From contig JAGOME010000039.1 in assembly GCA_017993715.1 (NCBI GenBank), forward strand, positions 1 through 41,316: a stretch of DNA of 41,316 bases. The letters run 5' to 3'. Made by a program: the position numbers and the translations under genes. This DNA comes from Phycicoccus sp. (GTDB taxonomy: Bacteria; Actinomycetota; Actinomycetes; Actinomycetales; Dermatophilaceae). Below the pieces are notes generated by a model that was not told where the DNA came from, made no database searches, and saw nothing but the letters and a program-made list of their open reading frames with translations. How positions within the stretch are numbered: the first letter of the stretch is position 1; each line of letters opens with the position of its first letter. Shown here one piece after another: positions 10,439 through 19,524 of the stretch.

Positions 10439-11979
10439 TGCCCCCGGCCCGCGTCAGCCCCGGGCACAATCCCCTACGGGCCGAGAGTGACAAGCGCCTG
10501 CCACGCATCGCTGGCCCCAGCGCGCTCGTGCTGTTCGGGGTCACTGGTGACCTGGCGACCAAGAAGCTGCTCCCCGCCATCTACGACTTGGCCAACCGAG
10601 GGCTGCTACCTCCGGGGTTCTCACTGGTCGGCTTCGGTCGGCGCGACTGGGACGACGCGGCATTCTCCGCCGTGGTGCGCGAGTCGGTCCAGGCCCATGC
10701 CCGCACACCATTCCGCGAGGTGGTGTGGCAGGGCCTGGCTCAAGGGCTGCGGTTCGTGAGCGGCAGTTTCGGTGACGCAGCGGCATTCGAGCAGCTCTCC
10801 CAGACCCTGGACGAGTTGGCCCGCGAGCGGGGCACCCAGGGCAACGTCGGGTTCTACCTGTCGATCCCCCCGGACGCCTTTGCCAGCGTCTGCGAGCAGC
10901 TGGACCGCTCCGGCCTGACCCGGGCCACCGGGGACCAATGGCGCCGGGTTGTCATCGAGAAGCCGTTCGGGCATGACCTGGCCAGCGCGCGCGAGCTCAA
11001 CGCCATTGTCGAGACGGTCTTCCCCCAGGACTCGACCTTCCGAATCGATCACTATCTGGGCAAGGAGACCGTCCAGAACATCTTTGCCCTGCGCTTCGCC
11101 AACCAGCTCTTCGAGCCCGTGTGGAATGCCCACTACGTCGACCATGTGCAGATCACCATGGCCGAGGACATCGGGATCAGTGGGCGCGCGGGCTACTACG
11201 ACGGGATCGGCGCCGCCCGCGACGTCATCCAGAACCACCTGCTGCAGTTGCTCGCGCTGACCGCCATGGAGGAGCCGGTCGCCTTCGACGCCGAGCACCT
11301 GCGCAGCGAGAAGGAGAAGGTCCTCTCCGCCGTCCGGCTCCCCAAGGATCTGGGCAAGGGCACGGCGCGAGGGCAGTATGCCGCGGGCTGGCAGGGCGGG
11401 GACCAGGTCATCGGATACCTGGAGGAGGCCGGGGTGTTACCGCAGTCCCGGACGGAGACGTATGCCGCCGTCCGCCTCGAGGTCGACACCCGCCGCTGGG
11501 CCGGCGTCCCCTTCTACCTGCGGACGGGCAAGCGACTGGGCAAGCGGGTCACCGAGATCGCCGTGGTGTTCAAGCGGGCGCCGCACCTCCCCTTCAGCGC
11601 TACTGACACCGAGGAGCTCGGCCAGAACGCCATCGTCATCCGGGTCCAGCCAGACGAAGGCGTGACGCTGCGATTCGGGGCCAAGATCCCCGGGGCCCAG
11701 ATGGACATTCGTGATGTATCGATGGACTTCGGCTATGGCCGCGCCTTCACCGAGTCCAGTCCCGAGGCCTACGAGCGGCTCATTCTCGATGTGCTGCTCG
11801 GTGAGCCACCGCTCTTCCCCCGCCATGAGGAGGTCGAGCTGTCCTGGCAGATCCTCGACCCCATCGAGAAGTTCTGGGCCAAGCGCGGCCAACCTGAGCC
11901 TTACGAGTCCGGTGGTTGGGGCCCAGCCGGTGCGGACGAACTCATGGCCCGTGACGGACGTGAGTGGAGAATGCCGTGA
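10438..11979 (+). CDS. zwf: Glucose-6-phosphate 1-dehydrogenase
   Basis: Oxidises glucose-6-phosphate to 6-phosphogluconolactone with reduction of NADP. The 513-residue protein has the Rossmann motif FGVTGDLATKKLLPA near residue 35 and the active-site block RIDHYLGKETVQN near 202, where His and Lys are catalytic. A family-typical C-terminal beta-sheet domain follows. The ATG shares one base with the pgi TGA (TGATG). The downstream opcA encodes its usual partner, which affects assembly or allosteric control of this enzyme in actinomycetes and cyanobacteria. No gnd (6-phosphogluconate dehydrogenase) is present in the operon. Confidence 0.96.
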   Translation: MPPARVSPGHNPLRAESDKRLPRIAGPSALVLFGVTGDLATKKLLPAIYDLANRGLLPPGFSLVGFGRRDWDDAAFSAVVRESVQAHARTPFREVVWQGLAQGLRFVSGSFGDAAAFEQLSQTLDELARERGTQGNVGFYLSIPPDAFASVCEQLDRSGLTRATGDQWRRVVIEKPFGHDLASARELNAIVETVFPQDSTFRIDHYLGKETVQNIFALRFANQLFEPVWNAHYVDHVQITMAEDIGISGRAGYYDGIGAARDVIQNHLLQLLALTAMEEPVAFDAEHLRSEKEKVLSAVRLPKDLGKGTARGQYAAGWQGGDQVIGYLEEAGVLPQSRTETYAAVRLEVDTRRWAGVPFYLRTGKRLGKRVTEIAVVFKRAPHLPFSATDTEELGQNAIVIRVQPDEGVTLRFGAKIPGAQMDIRDVSMDFGYGRAFTESSPEAYERLILDVLLGEPPLFPRHEEVELSWQILDPIEKFWAKRGQPEPYESGGWGPAGADELMARDGREWRMP

Positions 11980-12926
11980 TCGTCGACCTGCCCAGCACGA
12001 CGACATCGCTGGTGAGCAAGAAGCTCATTCAACTGCGCGAGGACGTCGGCGCGATGGCCCTGACCCGGGTCCTCACCCTTGTCGTACCGACCGACGAACA
12101 CGAGGTCGAGTCCGCGGTCCAGATCGCGATGCAGGCCAGCCGGCAACACCCGTGTCGGACCATCGTCCTCGGAGCGGGAAACGCCCGCGGTGCGACCCGC
12201 CTGGATGCCCAGATCCGCGTCGGAGGTGATGCCGGTGCCTCGGAGGTCGTCGTGCTGCGCCTGTTCGGGGCGCTCGGTGCGCACGGTCGCAGCGTGGTCA
12301 CCCCCCTGCTCCTCGCTGACTCTCCCATCGTCGCCTGGTGGCCAGGAGAGCCCCCGTCGGACCCGGCGAACGATCCAGTGGGGGCCATCGCCCGCCGACG
12401 GATCACCGATGCATCGCGCGCCCGGACCCGCCCCGCCACCACCCTGGGACGGCTCGCGGCCGCCTATGCCCCTGGGGATAGCGACCTAGCCTGGAGCCGG
12501 ATCACGCTGTGGCGCGGCATTCTGGCGGCGGCCCTGGATCAGGCGCCCTACGAGAGCGTGCAGAAGGTCGTGGTCACGGGCGCCCCCGACAGCCCCTCCA
12601 CCGATCTGCTCGCCGGCTGGCTCTCCCGACGGCTGCGGTGCCCGGTGGCCGTGCAGCGCTCCGCCGACCGCAGTGGGCTCGTCAGCGTCCAGCTGGACCG
12701 CGCCAGCGGCACCATCGAGCTCACCCGACCCAGCGACGACAACGCCGCAACGTTGACCCAGCCGGGGAGCCCCGTGCATCGGCTCGCGCTCCCTCACCGC
12801 AGCGATGCCGAATGTCTGGCCGACGAGCTGCGCCGGCTCGACCCTGACGAGACCTACCACGAGGCCCTCGTGCGGGGCCTGCCCGAGGTGACGAGCCGCC
12901 GCGCCTCGACCCGAGACAAGGAGTAA
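11976..12926 (+). CDS. opcA: OpcA, glucose-6-phosphate dehydrogenase assembly/activator protein
   Basis: A 316-residue protein of the OpcA family, which binds and activates or stabilises glucose-6-phosphate dehydrogenase. The start is GTG at 11976, giving the family-typical beginning (M)IVDLPSTTT, a GGAGA upstream, and a four-base GTGA overlap with zwf. Conserved stretches include the HPCRTIVLG region near residue 60 and PLLLADSPIVAWWPGEPP near residue 110. No catalytic motif is expected. Its constant position next to zwf supports a regulatory role. Confidence 0.92.
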   Translation: MIVDLPSTTTSLVSKKLIQLREDVGAMALTRVLTLVVPTDEHEVESAVQIAMQASRQHPCRTIVLGAGNARGATRLDAQIRVGGDAGASEVVVLRLFGALGAHGRSVVTPLLLADSPIVAWWPGEPPSDPANDPVGAIARRRITDASRARTRPATTLGRLAAAYAPGDSDLAWSRITLWRGILAAALDQAPYESVQKVVVTGAPDSPSTDLLAGWLSRRLRCPVAVQRSADRSGLVSVQLDRASGTIELTRPSDDNAATLTQPGSPVHRLALPHRSDAECLADELRRLDPDETYHEALVRGLPEVTSRRASTRDKE

Positions 12927-12930
12927 ATCC

Positions 12931-13659
12931 ATGAGCGACGCCGTCGTGACCATCCTTGAGGGCAAGACCGACGTCGCCTGCGCCGTCGCCGCTGCCTTGG
13001 TCGAGCGTATCCGCGAAGTCCAGTCGCGCGGCGAGGAAGCCCAGCTCGCCCTGACGGGTGGATCGCTCGGCTCCTTGCTCTGGTCGGCCGTGGTCGACCT
13101 GGGTGACACCGACGTCGACTGGTCGAACGTCCGGGTGTGGTGGGGGGACGAACGATGGCTCCCCGCCGGCGACCCGGACCGCAATGATGTTCAGAACGAC
13201 GACGCGGGGCTGGCAGCCCTCGGTCTGGACCCGGCCAAGGTTCACCGAGTGCAGGGTCCGGACCTGGTCGCGACCCCTGAAGACGCCGCGGCGGCATACG
13301 GGGAGACGATCCGGGAGTTCGGCAAGGGCGCGTGGGACGTCGGGATCTTCGGGGTGGGCCCGGATGGCCATGTCGCCTCGCTCTTCCCGCACCACCCCGC
13401 CCAGCGGATCACCGACGAGATCGCGGTGGCGGTGCATGACTCCCCCAAGCCGCCACCGACCCGCGTGTCGCTGACTTTCGAGTGCTTCGAGCGATCCGAT
13501 GCCGTGTGGCTCATCGTCTCGGGCGCCGACAAGGCTCAGGCGGTCGCTGACGGGGTCCCCGGGACCGCCGACGCGTGGGACGTTCCCTGTGGCGCCGTGC
13601 ACGGCACGACCGAAACCGTGTGGTTCATCGACCAAGCCGCGGCCGGAGAGCTCCCCTGA
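12931..13659 (+). CDS. pgl: 6-phosphogluconolactonase
   Basis: Hydrolyses 6-phosphogluconolactone, the product of Zwf. The 242-residue DevB-type protein shows LALTGGSLGSLLW near residue 42, WWGDERWLPAGDPDRND near 70 and the GVGPDGHVASLFP motif near 140, all characteristic. The ATG is four bases past the opcA stop with AAGGAG well placed. Its stop overlaps the next gene's start (TGATG). It completes the oxidative steps encoded in the operon apart from 6-phosphogluconate dehydrogenase. Confidence 0.95.
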   Translation: MSDAVVTILEGKTDVACAVAAALVERIREVQSRGEEAQLALTGGSLGSLLWSAVVDLGDTDVDWSNVRVWWGDERWLPAGDPDRNDVQNDDAGLAALGLDPAKVHRVQGPDLVATPEDAAAAYGETIREFGKGAWDVGIFGVGPDGHVASLFPHHPAQRITDEIAVAVHDSPKPPPTRVSLTFECFERSDAVWLIVSGADKAQAVADGVPGTADAWDVPCGAVHGTTETVWFIDQAAAGELP

Positions 13660-14150
13660 TGGGCTGGTTCTCGCGCAACAAAGATCGCGATTCGGCTGCC
13701 GGCGCTGGCATGGGCGAGTCCACGGGGCAGGGTGCGCCCGAGTACGGCGACGCGATCGTCGAGGAGATCACCGCGACCTCACCTGGGCAGGCAGAGCTCG
13801 ACCTGATCACCGCTGGGGTGCGACGCGCAGCCAGCCTCGGGGCCGACCCGGATGACCTCGCGTCGATCAGCGCTGCCTACGACACGCTGCGGGCCACCCA
13901 GGATGCTGGCGCGGAGGTTGCCACCGAGGACATCGCGGCCATCGGGTTCGCCATTGGAGAGTTCCTGTCCCGCAACGGATATCGCTGGGCGATGGTGTCG
14001 GACACGTTCGGCACGGACCTGGGCGTCGAGGCACGTCGCGGGTCGGGCACGACCATCCCCCACACCCTGGTCGCGACGCGGTGGATGCGCGGCGAGCGCG
14101 GGTGGGTCGAGCGCGTCATCGGGCATCTGGTGCGCCTGGCTGGTCGCTGA
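13659..14150 (+). CDS. Small conserved protein, DUF3806-like, end of the pentose phosphate operon
   Basis: A 163-residue acidic protein starting at the ATG that shares a base with the pgl stop. It begins MGWFSRNK, a short amphipathic or basic segment, then a low-complexity Gly/Ser/Gln region to about residue 28. From about residue 35 a compact domain follows with the block IGFAIGEFLSRNGYRWAMVSD near residue 90, which resembles DUF3806-type proteins (a G-x-x-x-G-E motif followed by a W-x-x-V/M strand). No catalytic residues or signal peptide are evident. Its function is unknown. The tight overlap means it is translated with pgl, so a minor or regulatory role beside sugar phosphate metabolism is possible. 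Confidence 0.75.
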   Translation: MGWFSRNKDRDSAAGAGMGESTGQGAPEYGDAIVEEITATSPGQAELDLITAGVRRAASLGADPDDLASISAAYDTLRATQDAGAEVATEDIAAIGFAIGEFLSRNGYRWAMVSDTFGTDLGVEARRGSGTTIPHTLVATRWMRGERGWVERVIGHLVRLAGR

Positions 14151-14168
14151 CCCCGCCCGGCATTCCCA

Positions 14169-14255
14169 ACTTTCCCGCCTGATGTGGGTTCATGCGGGTT
14201 CGCAGAGGTAAATAACCCCTGCGAACCCCCATCAAGGCACTTCAGGCGGGAAAGT
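14169..14255. terminator. Nested palindromic terminator, repeat element copy B
   Basis: The convergent gap between the pentose phosphate operon and rbpA holds a double palindrome. The outer arms are a perfect 14-bp inverted repeat (14169-14182 and 14242-14255, beginning ACTTTCCCGCC). The inner arms GGGTTCGCAG (14196-14205) and CTGCGAACCC (14219-14228) close around an AT-rich loop (GTAAATAAC). The same two words occur in copy A at 2176-2240. The complete version can fold as a long hairpin from either strand, fitting a bidirectional terminator spread as a repeat. Confidence 0.72.
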
Positions 14256-14273
14256 GCGGACGAGGGTGTCAGA

Positions 14274-14624
14274 TCAGCGGATCAGGCCGCGCGAGCGCAG
14301 CGTCTCCAGGGCCTCGTCAAGGATGGCTGCGCCGTCCTCGTCGCTGCGGCGCTCCTTGACGTAAGCCAGGTGCGTTTTGTAAGGCTCGACCTTGACCGGC
14401 GTCGGCGGGTTCTCCCGGTCGGTCCCGGCGGGGAAGCCGCAGCGCGGGCAGTCCCACTGCGAGGGGATCTCCACGCCCTCTTCGCGCGCAAAGCTCGGCC
14501 GGGTCTCGTGCCCGTTGGAGCACCAGAAACTGATGATGACGCGCGGCGCGCTGTCGCCCCGCTCGGCCTCACCCATTGGGCCTGCGCCGACCCGACTACC
14601 TCGAATCGCGTTACCACCAGCCAT
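14274..14624 (-). CDS. rbpA: RNA polymerase-binding protein RbpA
   Basis: A 116-residue actinobacterial transcription factor that binds RNA polymerase and the principal sigma factor and helps open complex formation. The N-terminal AIRGSRVGAG matches the RbpA tail. A zinc-ribbon-like core follows with Cys/His ligands in FWCSNGHE and WDCPRCG. The C-terminal sigma-interaction part has VEPYKTHLAYVKERRS, equivalent to the KPPRTHWDMLLERRS of mycobacterial RbpA. It lies downstream of secG on the same strand and ends at the palindromic element shared with the convergent operon. Confidence 0.9.
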   Translation of the reverse strand: MAGGNAIRGSRVGAGPMGEAERGDSAPRVIISFWCSNGHETRPSFAREEGVEIPSQWDCPRCGFPAGTDRENPPTPVKVEPYKTHLAYVKERRSDEDGAAILDEALETLRSRGLIR

Positions 14625-14663
14625 GGCTTGTCAGCGGTCCTTCCAGGAGAGAGGGGTCATGGA

Positions 14664-14906
14664 TCAGGCGAACCGATCCAGGACACCCAGTCCGACGATG
14701 CAGGTGAACCACACGGCGGCGACGGCGATGGTGATGCGATCGAGGTTGCGCTCGGCCACCGATGAGCCGCCAAGCGACGACGACATCCCACCCCCAAACA
14801 TGTCGGAGAGGCCACCGCCTTTGCCTTTGTGCATGAGGATCAGCATGGTGAGGAAGAGCCCACCGATCACGAGCAGGACCTGAAGTCCAATACGCACTGC
14901 CTGCAC
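14664..14906 (-). CDS. secG: Preprotein translocase subunit SecG
   Basis: The small subunit of the SecYEG channel. The 80-residue protein has two membrane helices (about residues 5-25 and 57-77) and the conserved cytosolic loop HKGKGGGLSDMFGGG near residue 27, followed by the SSVAERNLDRIT block. The GTG at 14906 is chosen because it gives the family-typical length; a purine-rich GAGAG stretch lies upstream. The gene follows tpiA, as in many actinomycetes, after a terminator-like hairpin. Confidence 0.92.
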   Translation of the reverse strand: MQAVRIGLQVLLVIGGLFLTMLILMHKGKGGGLSDMFGGGMSSSLGGSSVAERNLDRITIAVAAVWFTCIVGLGVLDRFA

Positions 14907-14921
14907 GAGCTGACACTCTCT

Positions 14922-14957
14922 TCTATCGGTGAGCAAACGTCTATCGATGAGCAAACG
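14922..14957. repeat. Tandem 18-bp repeat in the secG leader
   Basis: Two adjacent 18-base units (TCTATCGGTGAGCAAACG and TCTATCGATGAGCAAACG) differ at one base. They lie 15 bases upstream of the secG start on the minus strand, so they are either in the secG 5' untranslated region or part of its promoter. They could be a binding site or recent slippage. Confidence 0.6.
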
Positions 14958-14996
14958 AGCGGGTCCGGGCCGCGTGAGCCAGTGGCCCACGCGTCC

Positions 14997-15034
14997 GACG
15001 CCGCGCGAGCCAGATCCCCAGCACGCGCGGCGTC
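14997..15034 (-). terminator. Terminator hairpin after tpiA
   Basis: A perfect 11-bp stem (GACGCCGCGCG at 14997-15007, CGCGCGGCGTC at 15024-15034) with a 16-base loop lies 19 bases beyond the tpiA stop. On the minus strand the sequence before it is AT-rich (GGGTTATTCTT). It probably ends the gap-pgk-tpiA message and so separates secG into its own unit. Confidence 0.6.
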
Positions 15035-15053
15035 AAGAATAACCCGTGAAAGG

Positions 15054-15851
15054 TCAGCCTGCCTGAAGATGGCTCTGGTAGCGGCAGATCGCCGAGAACT
15101 CGGCGGGATCCAGTGAGGCACCGCCGACAAGGGCGCCGTCGACATCCTCCTTGCCCATGATCGCCGCGACATTGCTCGACTTGACCGAGCCGCCGTAGAG
15201 GATGCGCATGCCGTCGGCGACATCGCCACTGGACAGCTCGGCAACCTTGGTCCGGATCGCGGCGCAGACCTCCTGAGCGTCCTCGGGGGTGGCAACCTCG
15301 CCGGTCCCGATGGCCCAGATCGGCTCGTAGGCGATGACGATCTTGCGCAGTTCCTCGGCGCTCAGGCCGGACAGGGCAGCCTCAACCTGGGCCAGCACAT
15401 GGTCCACGTGCGTGCCGGCCTGGCGGATCTCCAGACCTTCGCCGCAGCAGAAGATCGGCGACAGACCGTGCCGCAGGGCCGCGCGCACCTTGGCGCCGAC
15501 GACCTCGTCGGTCTCGTTGTGGTACTCGCGGCGCTCGCTGTGGCCCACGGTCACGTAGCTGCAGCCCAGCTTGGCGAGGAACACGCCGCTGATATCGCCG
15601 GTGTAGGCGCCCGAGTCGTGCGCGGACAGATCCTGTGCGCCGAATTTCAGCGCCATCCGGTCGCTGTCGATGAGCGTCTGCACGCTGCGAATGTCGGTGA
15701 ACGGGGGCAGGACGGCCACCTCAACGGCGCCATGGTCGTGCTTGCCGTCGCTCAGCGTCCAGTCCAGCTTTTGGACCAGGTGCGTGGCCTGCAGGTGGTC
15801 GAGGTTCATCTTCCAGTTGCCCGCCATCAGCGGGGTACGGCCGTTGGCCAT
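15054..15851 (-). CDS. tpiA: Triosephosphate isomerase
   Basis: Interconverts dihydroxyacetone phosphate and glyceraldehyde-3-phosphate. The 265-residue TIM barrel shows GNWKMN near residue 11, the catalytic His in VTVGHSERR near residue 103, the catalytic Glu in [13 protein letters not shown] near 175, and the phosphate-binding [11 protein letters not shown] near 220. The ATG has AAGGAG seven bases upstream. The frame is open further upstream, but that extension is non-homologous. It is the last gene of gap-pgk-tpiA and is separated from pgk by a strong hairpin. Confidence 0.96.
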   Translation of the reverse strand: MANGRTPLMAGNWKMNLDHLQATHLVQKLDWTLSDGKHDHGAVEVAVLPPFTDIRSVQTLIDSDRMALKFGAQDLSAHDSGAYTGDISGVFLAKLGCSYVTVGHSERREYHNETDEVVGAKVRAALRHGLSPIFCCGEGLEIRQAGTHVDHVLAQVEAALSGLSAEELRKIVIAYEPIWAIGTGEVATPEDAQEVCAAIRTKVAELSSGDVADGMRILYGGSVKSSNVAAIMGKEDVDGALVGGASLDPAEFSAICRYQSHLQAG

Positions 15852-15888
15852 GACGTCTCCTTGGGGTGAATGGTCGAGGTTCTGACGA

Positions 15889-15931
15889 CGAATGCCGCGA
15901 GCGCAGGATGCTGTCGCGCTCGCGGCATTCG
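15889..15931 (-). terminator. Strong intercistronic hairpin between pgk and tpiA
   Basis: A perfect 16-bp stem (15889-15904 with 15916-15931), extendable by one A-T pair, closes an 11-base loop. Each arm begins with the octamer GAATGCCG / CGGCATTC that is abundant in this window. It lies within the operon, 37 bases before the tpiA ATG, so it may be a leaky terminator or an mRNA processing or stability element that sets the pgk:tpiA ratio. Confidence 0.65.
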
Positions 15932-15951
15932 TTGGGTGAGGTGTGGTGGTT

Positions 15952-17154
15952 TCAGCCCTGGTGCAGGATGGCGATACCGGGGAGTTCCTTGCCCTCGAGG
16001 TACTCCAGAGAGGCGCCGCCGCCGGTCGAGATGTGACCGAATGCCGCGTCGTCGAAGCCGAGCAGACGCACCGCGGCGGCGGAGTCGCCACCACCGACGA
16101 CAGTCAGGCCACCGGCTGCGGTCACCTCCACCAGCGCCTGCGCCAGCGTGCGGGTCCCTGCGGCATACGGCGCCATCTCGAACGCCCCCATCGGGCCGTT
16201 CCAGAACACCGTGCGCGCGTCGGCGAGCTTGTCGGCGTATAGCTGGGCCGACTTCGGCCCGATGTCCAATCCCATGAAGTCGGCAGGAATGGCATCCACG
16301 TCGACCGTGACGATCTCGGTGTCGGCGGAGAAGTCCCGTCCACATACGACATCGACCGGCAGGATGATCTCGACACCGGACTCCTGCGCGCGAGCGAGGT
16401 AGCCCTTGCACGCCTCGACGCTGTCAGCGTCGAAGAGGCTCTTGCCGATCTCGTAGCCCTGGGCAGCCAGGAAGGTGAAGAGCATCCCGCCGCCGATGAG
16501 GAGACGGTCGGCCTTGCCCAGCAGGTTGTCGATGACCGCGAGCTTGTCGGCGACCTTGGCACCGCCGAGCACGACGGCGTAGGGCCGCTCCGGATCCACG
16601 GTGAGGCGACGCAGGACGTCGACCTCGGCTGCGACCAGACCACCCATCGCCGACGGCAGGAGCTGGGCCACGTCGTACACCGAGGCCTGCTTGCGGTGCA
16701 CGACCCCGAACCCGTCCGAGACGTAGGCATTGGCCAGCGAGGCCAGCATCCCCGCGAACTCGGCCCGACCCTCGTCCGTCTTGGCCGTCTCCCCCGCATT
16801 GAACCGGAGGTTCTCGAGCAGGACGACGTCGCCGTCCTCCATGCCGTCGGCAGCGGAGCGGGCTACCGGACCGACGGTGTCGGTCGCGAAGGTCACCGGC
16901 TGCCCGAGGAGCTCCTCGAGCCGCTTGGCCACGGGGGCCAGGGTGTACTTCTCGACGATCTCGCCGCCCGGTCGCCCGAGGTGGGCGCACACGATGACGC
17001 GTGCGCCCGCCTCGGAGAGGGCCTTGATGGTCGGCAACGAGGCGCGGATGCGCCCGTCGTCCGTGATGGTCTCGCCGTCCAGCGGGACGTTGAGGTCGGA
17101 CCGGACGAGAACGCGCTTACCGCGTACGTCGCCCAGCGAGTCAAGACCACTCAT
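15952..17154 (-). CDS. pgk: Phosphoglycerate kinase
   Basis: Transfers phosphate from 1,3-bisphosphoglycerate to ADP. The 400-residue monomer shows the N-domain signature [14 protein letters not shown] near residue 13, HLGRPGG near residue 58, the hinge and nucleotide region with [10 protein letters not shown] near 190, [10 protein letters not shown] near 315, and the C-terminal [10 protein letters not shown] and [13 protein letters not shown] loops. It starts 12 bases after the gap stop, so it is cotranscribed and translated just behind gap. Confidence 0.96.
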   Translation of the reverse strand: MSGLDSLGDVRGKRVLVRSDLNVPLDGETITDDGRIRASLPTIKALSEAGARVIVCAHLGRPGGEIVEKYTLAPVAKRLEELLGQPVTFATDTVGPVARSAADGMEDGDVVLLENLRFNAGETAKTDEGRAEFAGMLASLANAYVSDGFGVVHRKQASVYDVAQLLPSAMGGLVAAEVDVLRRLTVDPERPYAVVLGGAKVADKLAVIDNLLGKADRLLIGGGMLFTFLAAQGYEIGKSLFDADSVEACKGYLARAQESGVEIILPVDVVCGRDFSADTEIVTVDVDAIPADFMGLDIGPKSAQLYADKLADARTVFWNGPMGAFEMAPYAAGTRTLAQALVEVTAAGGLTVVGGGDSAAAVRLLGFDDAAFGHISTGGGASLEYLEGKELPGIAILHQG

Positions 17155-17166
17155 CGGTGACTGCCC

Positions 17167-18252
<1,086 letters not shown>

Positions 18253-18299
18253 TCACACCCTAGCCGGGTCGCCCACGGCATGCCCCCCAGTCCGACAAG

Positions 18300-18323
18300 C
18301 GGGAGGAAAGCGTTTACATCCCG
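18300..18323. promoter_or_regulatory. LacI/CcpA-like operator candidate upstream of gap
   Basis: A 24-base imperfect palindrome (18 of 24 positions self-complementary) centred on AAAGCGTTTACA. Read on the minus strand, ATGTAAACGCTTTCCT agrees with 15 of 16 positions of the cre consensus WTGNNARCGNWWWCAW. Short direct copies of GACAAGC flank it. It lies about 130 bases upstream of the gap start. A LacI-family sugar regulator binding here is a reasonable guess; none is encoded in the window. Confidence 0.4.
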
Positions 18324-18374
18324 GACAAGCCGCGTTTGGTCGGGTGTGCTCCCGTGCGCCGCGGCCACCACGAA

Positions 18375-18515
18375 AGTTCGCACCCGCGGGTGCTATAACC
18401 CACGCGCCAGTGAAGTACCCGCGCCCACCGCGGACAGTTCACACCCGCGGGTGCTATAACCCACGCGCCAGTGAAGTACCCGCGCCCACCGCGGACAGTT
18501 CACACCCACGTGCTG
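18375..18515. repeat. 61-bp tandem repeat, about 2.3 copies, between whiA and gap
   Basis: Two nearly identical 61-base units begin at 18375 and 18436, and a third partial unit starts at 18497. Each full unit contains the perfect 12-bp palindrome CACCCGCGGGTG followed by CTATAACCCACGCG. The copies differ by few bases; the third is degraded in the palindrome (CACCCACGTG). The 18172-18534 gap (363 bases) otherwise holds only the gap promoter region and the operator candidate. The regular spacing, close to six helical turns, could place several proteins on one face of the DNA. Confidence 0.85.
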
Positions 18516-18534
18516 TTGCCTGCGCCCGAACGGC

Positions 18535-19524
18535 TCAGGTGTCCAACATGTCCGGGGTGAGGTTGGCGTCGGTGCCCGCGATGCCGAGGTCCTGGGCGCG
18601 CTTGTCGGCCATGGCCAGCAGGCGGCGGATCCGACCAGCAACCGCGTCCTTGGTCATCGGCGGATCCGCGAGCTGTCCGAGCTCCTCCAGGCTGGCCTGC
18701 TTGTGCTCCAGGCGCAGCTCCCCCGCAGCCTTGAGGTGGTCCGGGATCTCCGGCCCGAGGATCTCCATGGCCCGGTGCACCCGTGACCCGGCCGCAACCG
18801 CTGCGCGGGCGGAGCGCCGCAGGTTGGCGTCGTCGAAGTTGGCCAGTCGGTTGGCCGTGGCACGAACCTCGCGACGCATCCGGCGCTCCTCCCAGGCCAG
18901 GACCGCCTCGTGGGCACCAAGCCGGGTGAGCATGGCACCGATGGCGTCGCCGTCGCGGATCACCACGCGGTCGGTCCCCCGGACCTCCCGAGCTTTGGCC
19001 GCGATGTCCAGCCGCCGTGCGGCGCCGACCAGCGCGAGCGCGGCTTCGGGACCGGGGCAGGTGACTTCGAGAGCGGAAGACCGTCCAGGCTCGGTGAGGG
19101 AGCCGTGGGCGAGGAAGGCTCCGCGCCAGGCTGCCTCGGCGTCGCAGGTCGAGCCGGAGACCACCCGCGGCGGCAGGCCGCGGATCGGGCGTCCGGCTCG
19201 GTCCACCAGACCTGCCTGACGCGCCAACTCGGGACCACCCTCGACGACACGCACGACATACCGAGCACCCTTGCGCAGCCCCCCGGCCGCGAGGACGAGC
19301 AACTCGGGACTGAGCCCATATAGGTCCATCAACTCGCGCCGCAGCCGTCGCGCAACGCTGCCTGTGTCGAGCTCGGCCTCGATGACCACCTGGCGCCCGA
19401 TGAGGTGCAGACCACCGGCAAACCGGAGCAAGGTGGCAACCTCGGCCTTGCGACAGCAGGGCTTGGTCACCTCGAAACGGCTTAGCTCATCCTTCACGCT
19501 CGCCGTCATCGCCATGGCGGTCAT
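18535..19524 (-). CDS. whiA: DNA-binding sporulation/cell division regulator WhiA
   Basis: A 329-residue WhiA. The N-terminal part resembles LAGLIDADG homing endonucleases without catalytic residues ([19 protein letters not shown], then LLRFAGGLH near residue 33), and the C-terminal part is a helix-turn-helix ([21 protein letters not shown] near 285) ending in [15 protein letters not shown]. WhiA controls cell division genes in Streptomyces and affects division in non-sporulating species. The ATG at 19524 overlaps the yvcK stop as ATGA; the ATG at 19515 gives the classical MAMTA start and is equally possible. Order uvrC-rapZ-yvcK-whiA is conserved in Gram-positives. Confidence 0.95.
   Translation of the reverse strand: MTAMAMTASVKDELSRFEVTKPCCRKAEVATLLRFAGGLHLIGRQVVIEAELDTGSVARRLRRELMDLYGLSPELLVLAAGGLRKGARYVVRVVEGGPELARQAGLVDRAGRPIRGLPPRVVSGSTCDAEAAWRGAFLAHGSLTEPGRSSALEVTCPGPEAALALVGAARRLDIAAKAREVRGTDRVVIRDGDAIGAMLTRLGAHEAVLAWEERRMRREVRATANRLANFDDANLRRSARAAVAAGSRVHRAMEILGPEIPDHLKAAGELRLEHKQASLEELGQLADPPMTKDAVAGRIRRLLAMADKRAQDLGIAGTDANLTPDMLDT

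Noticed and set aside
18375-18515. CRISPR array at the 61-bp repeats
   Set aside because: The repeats are directly adjacent with no unique spacers and there are no cas genes.
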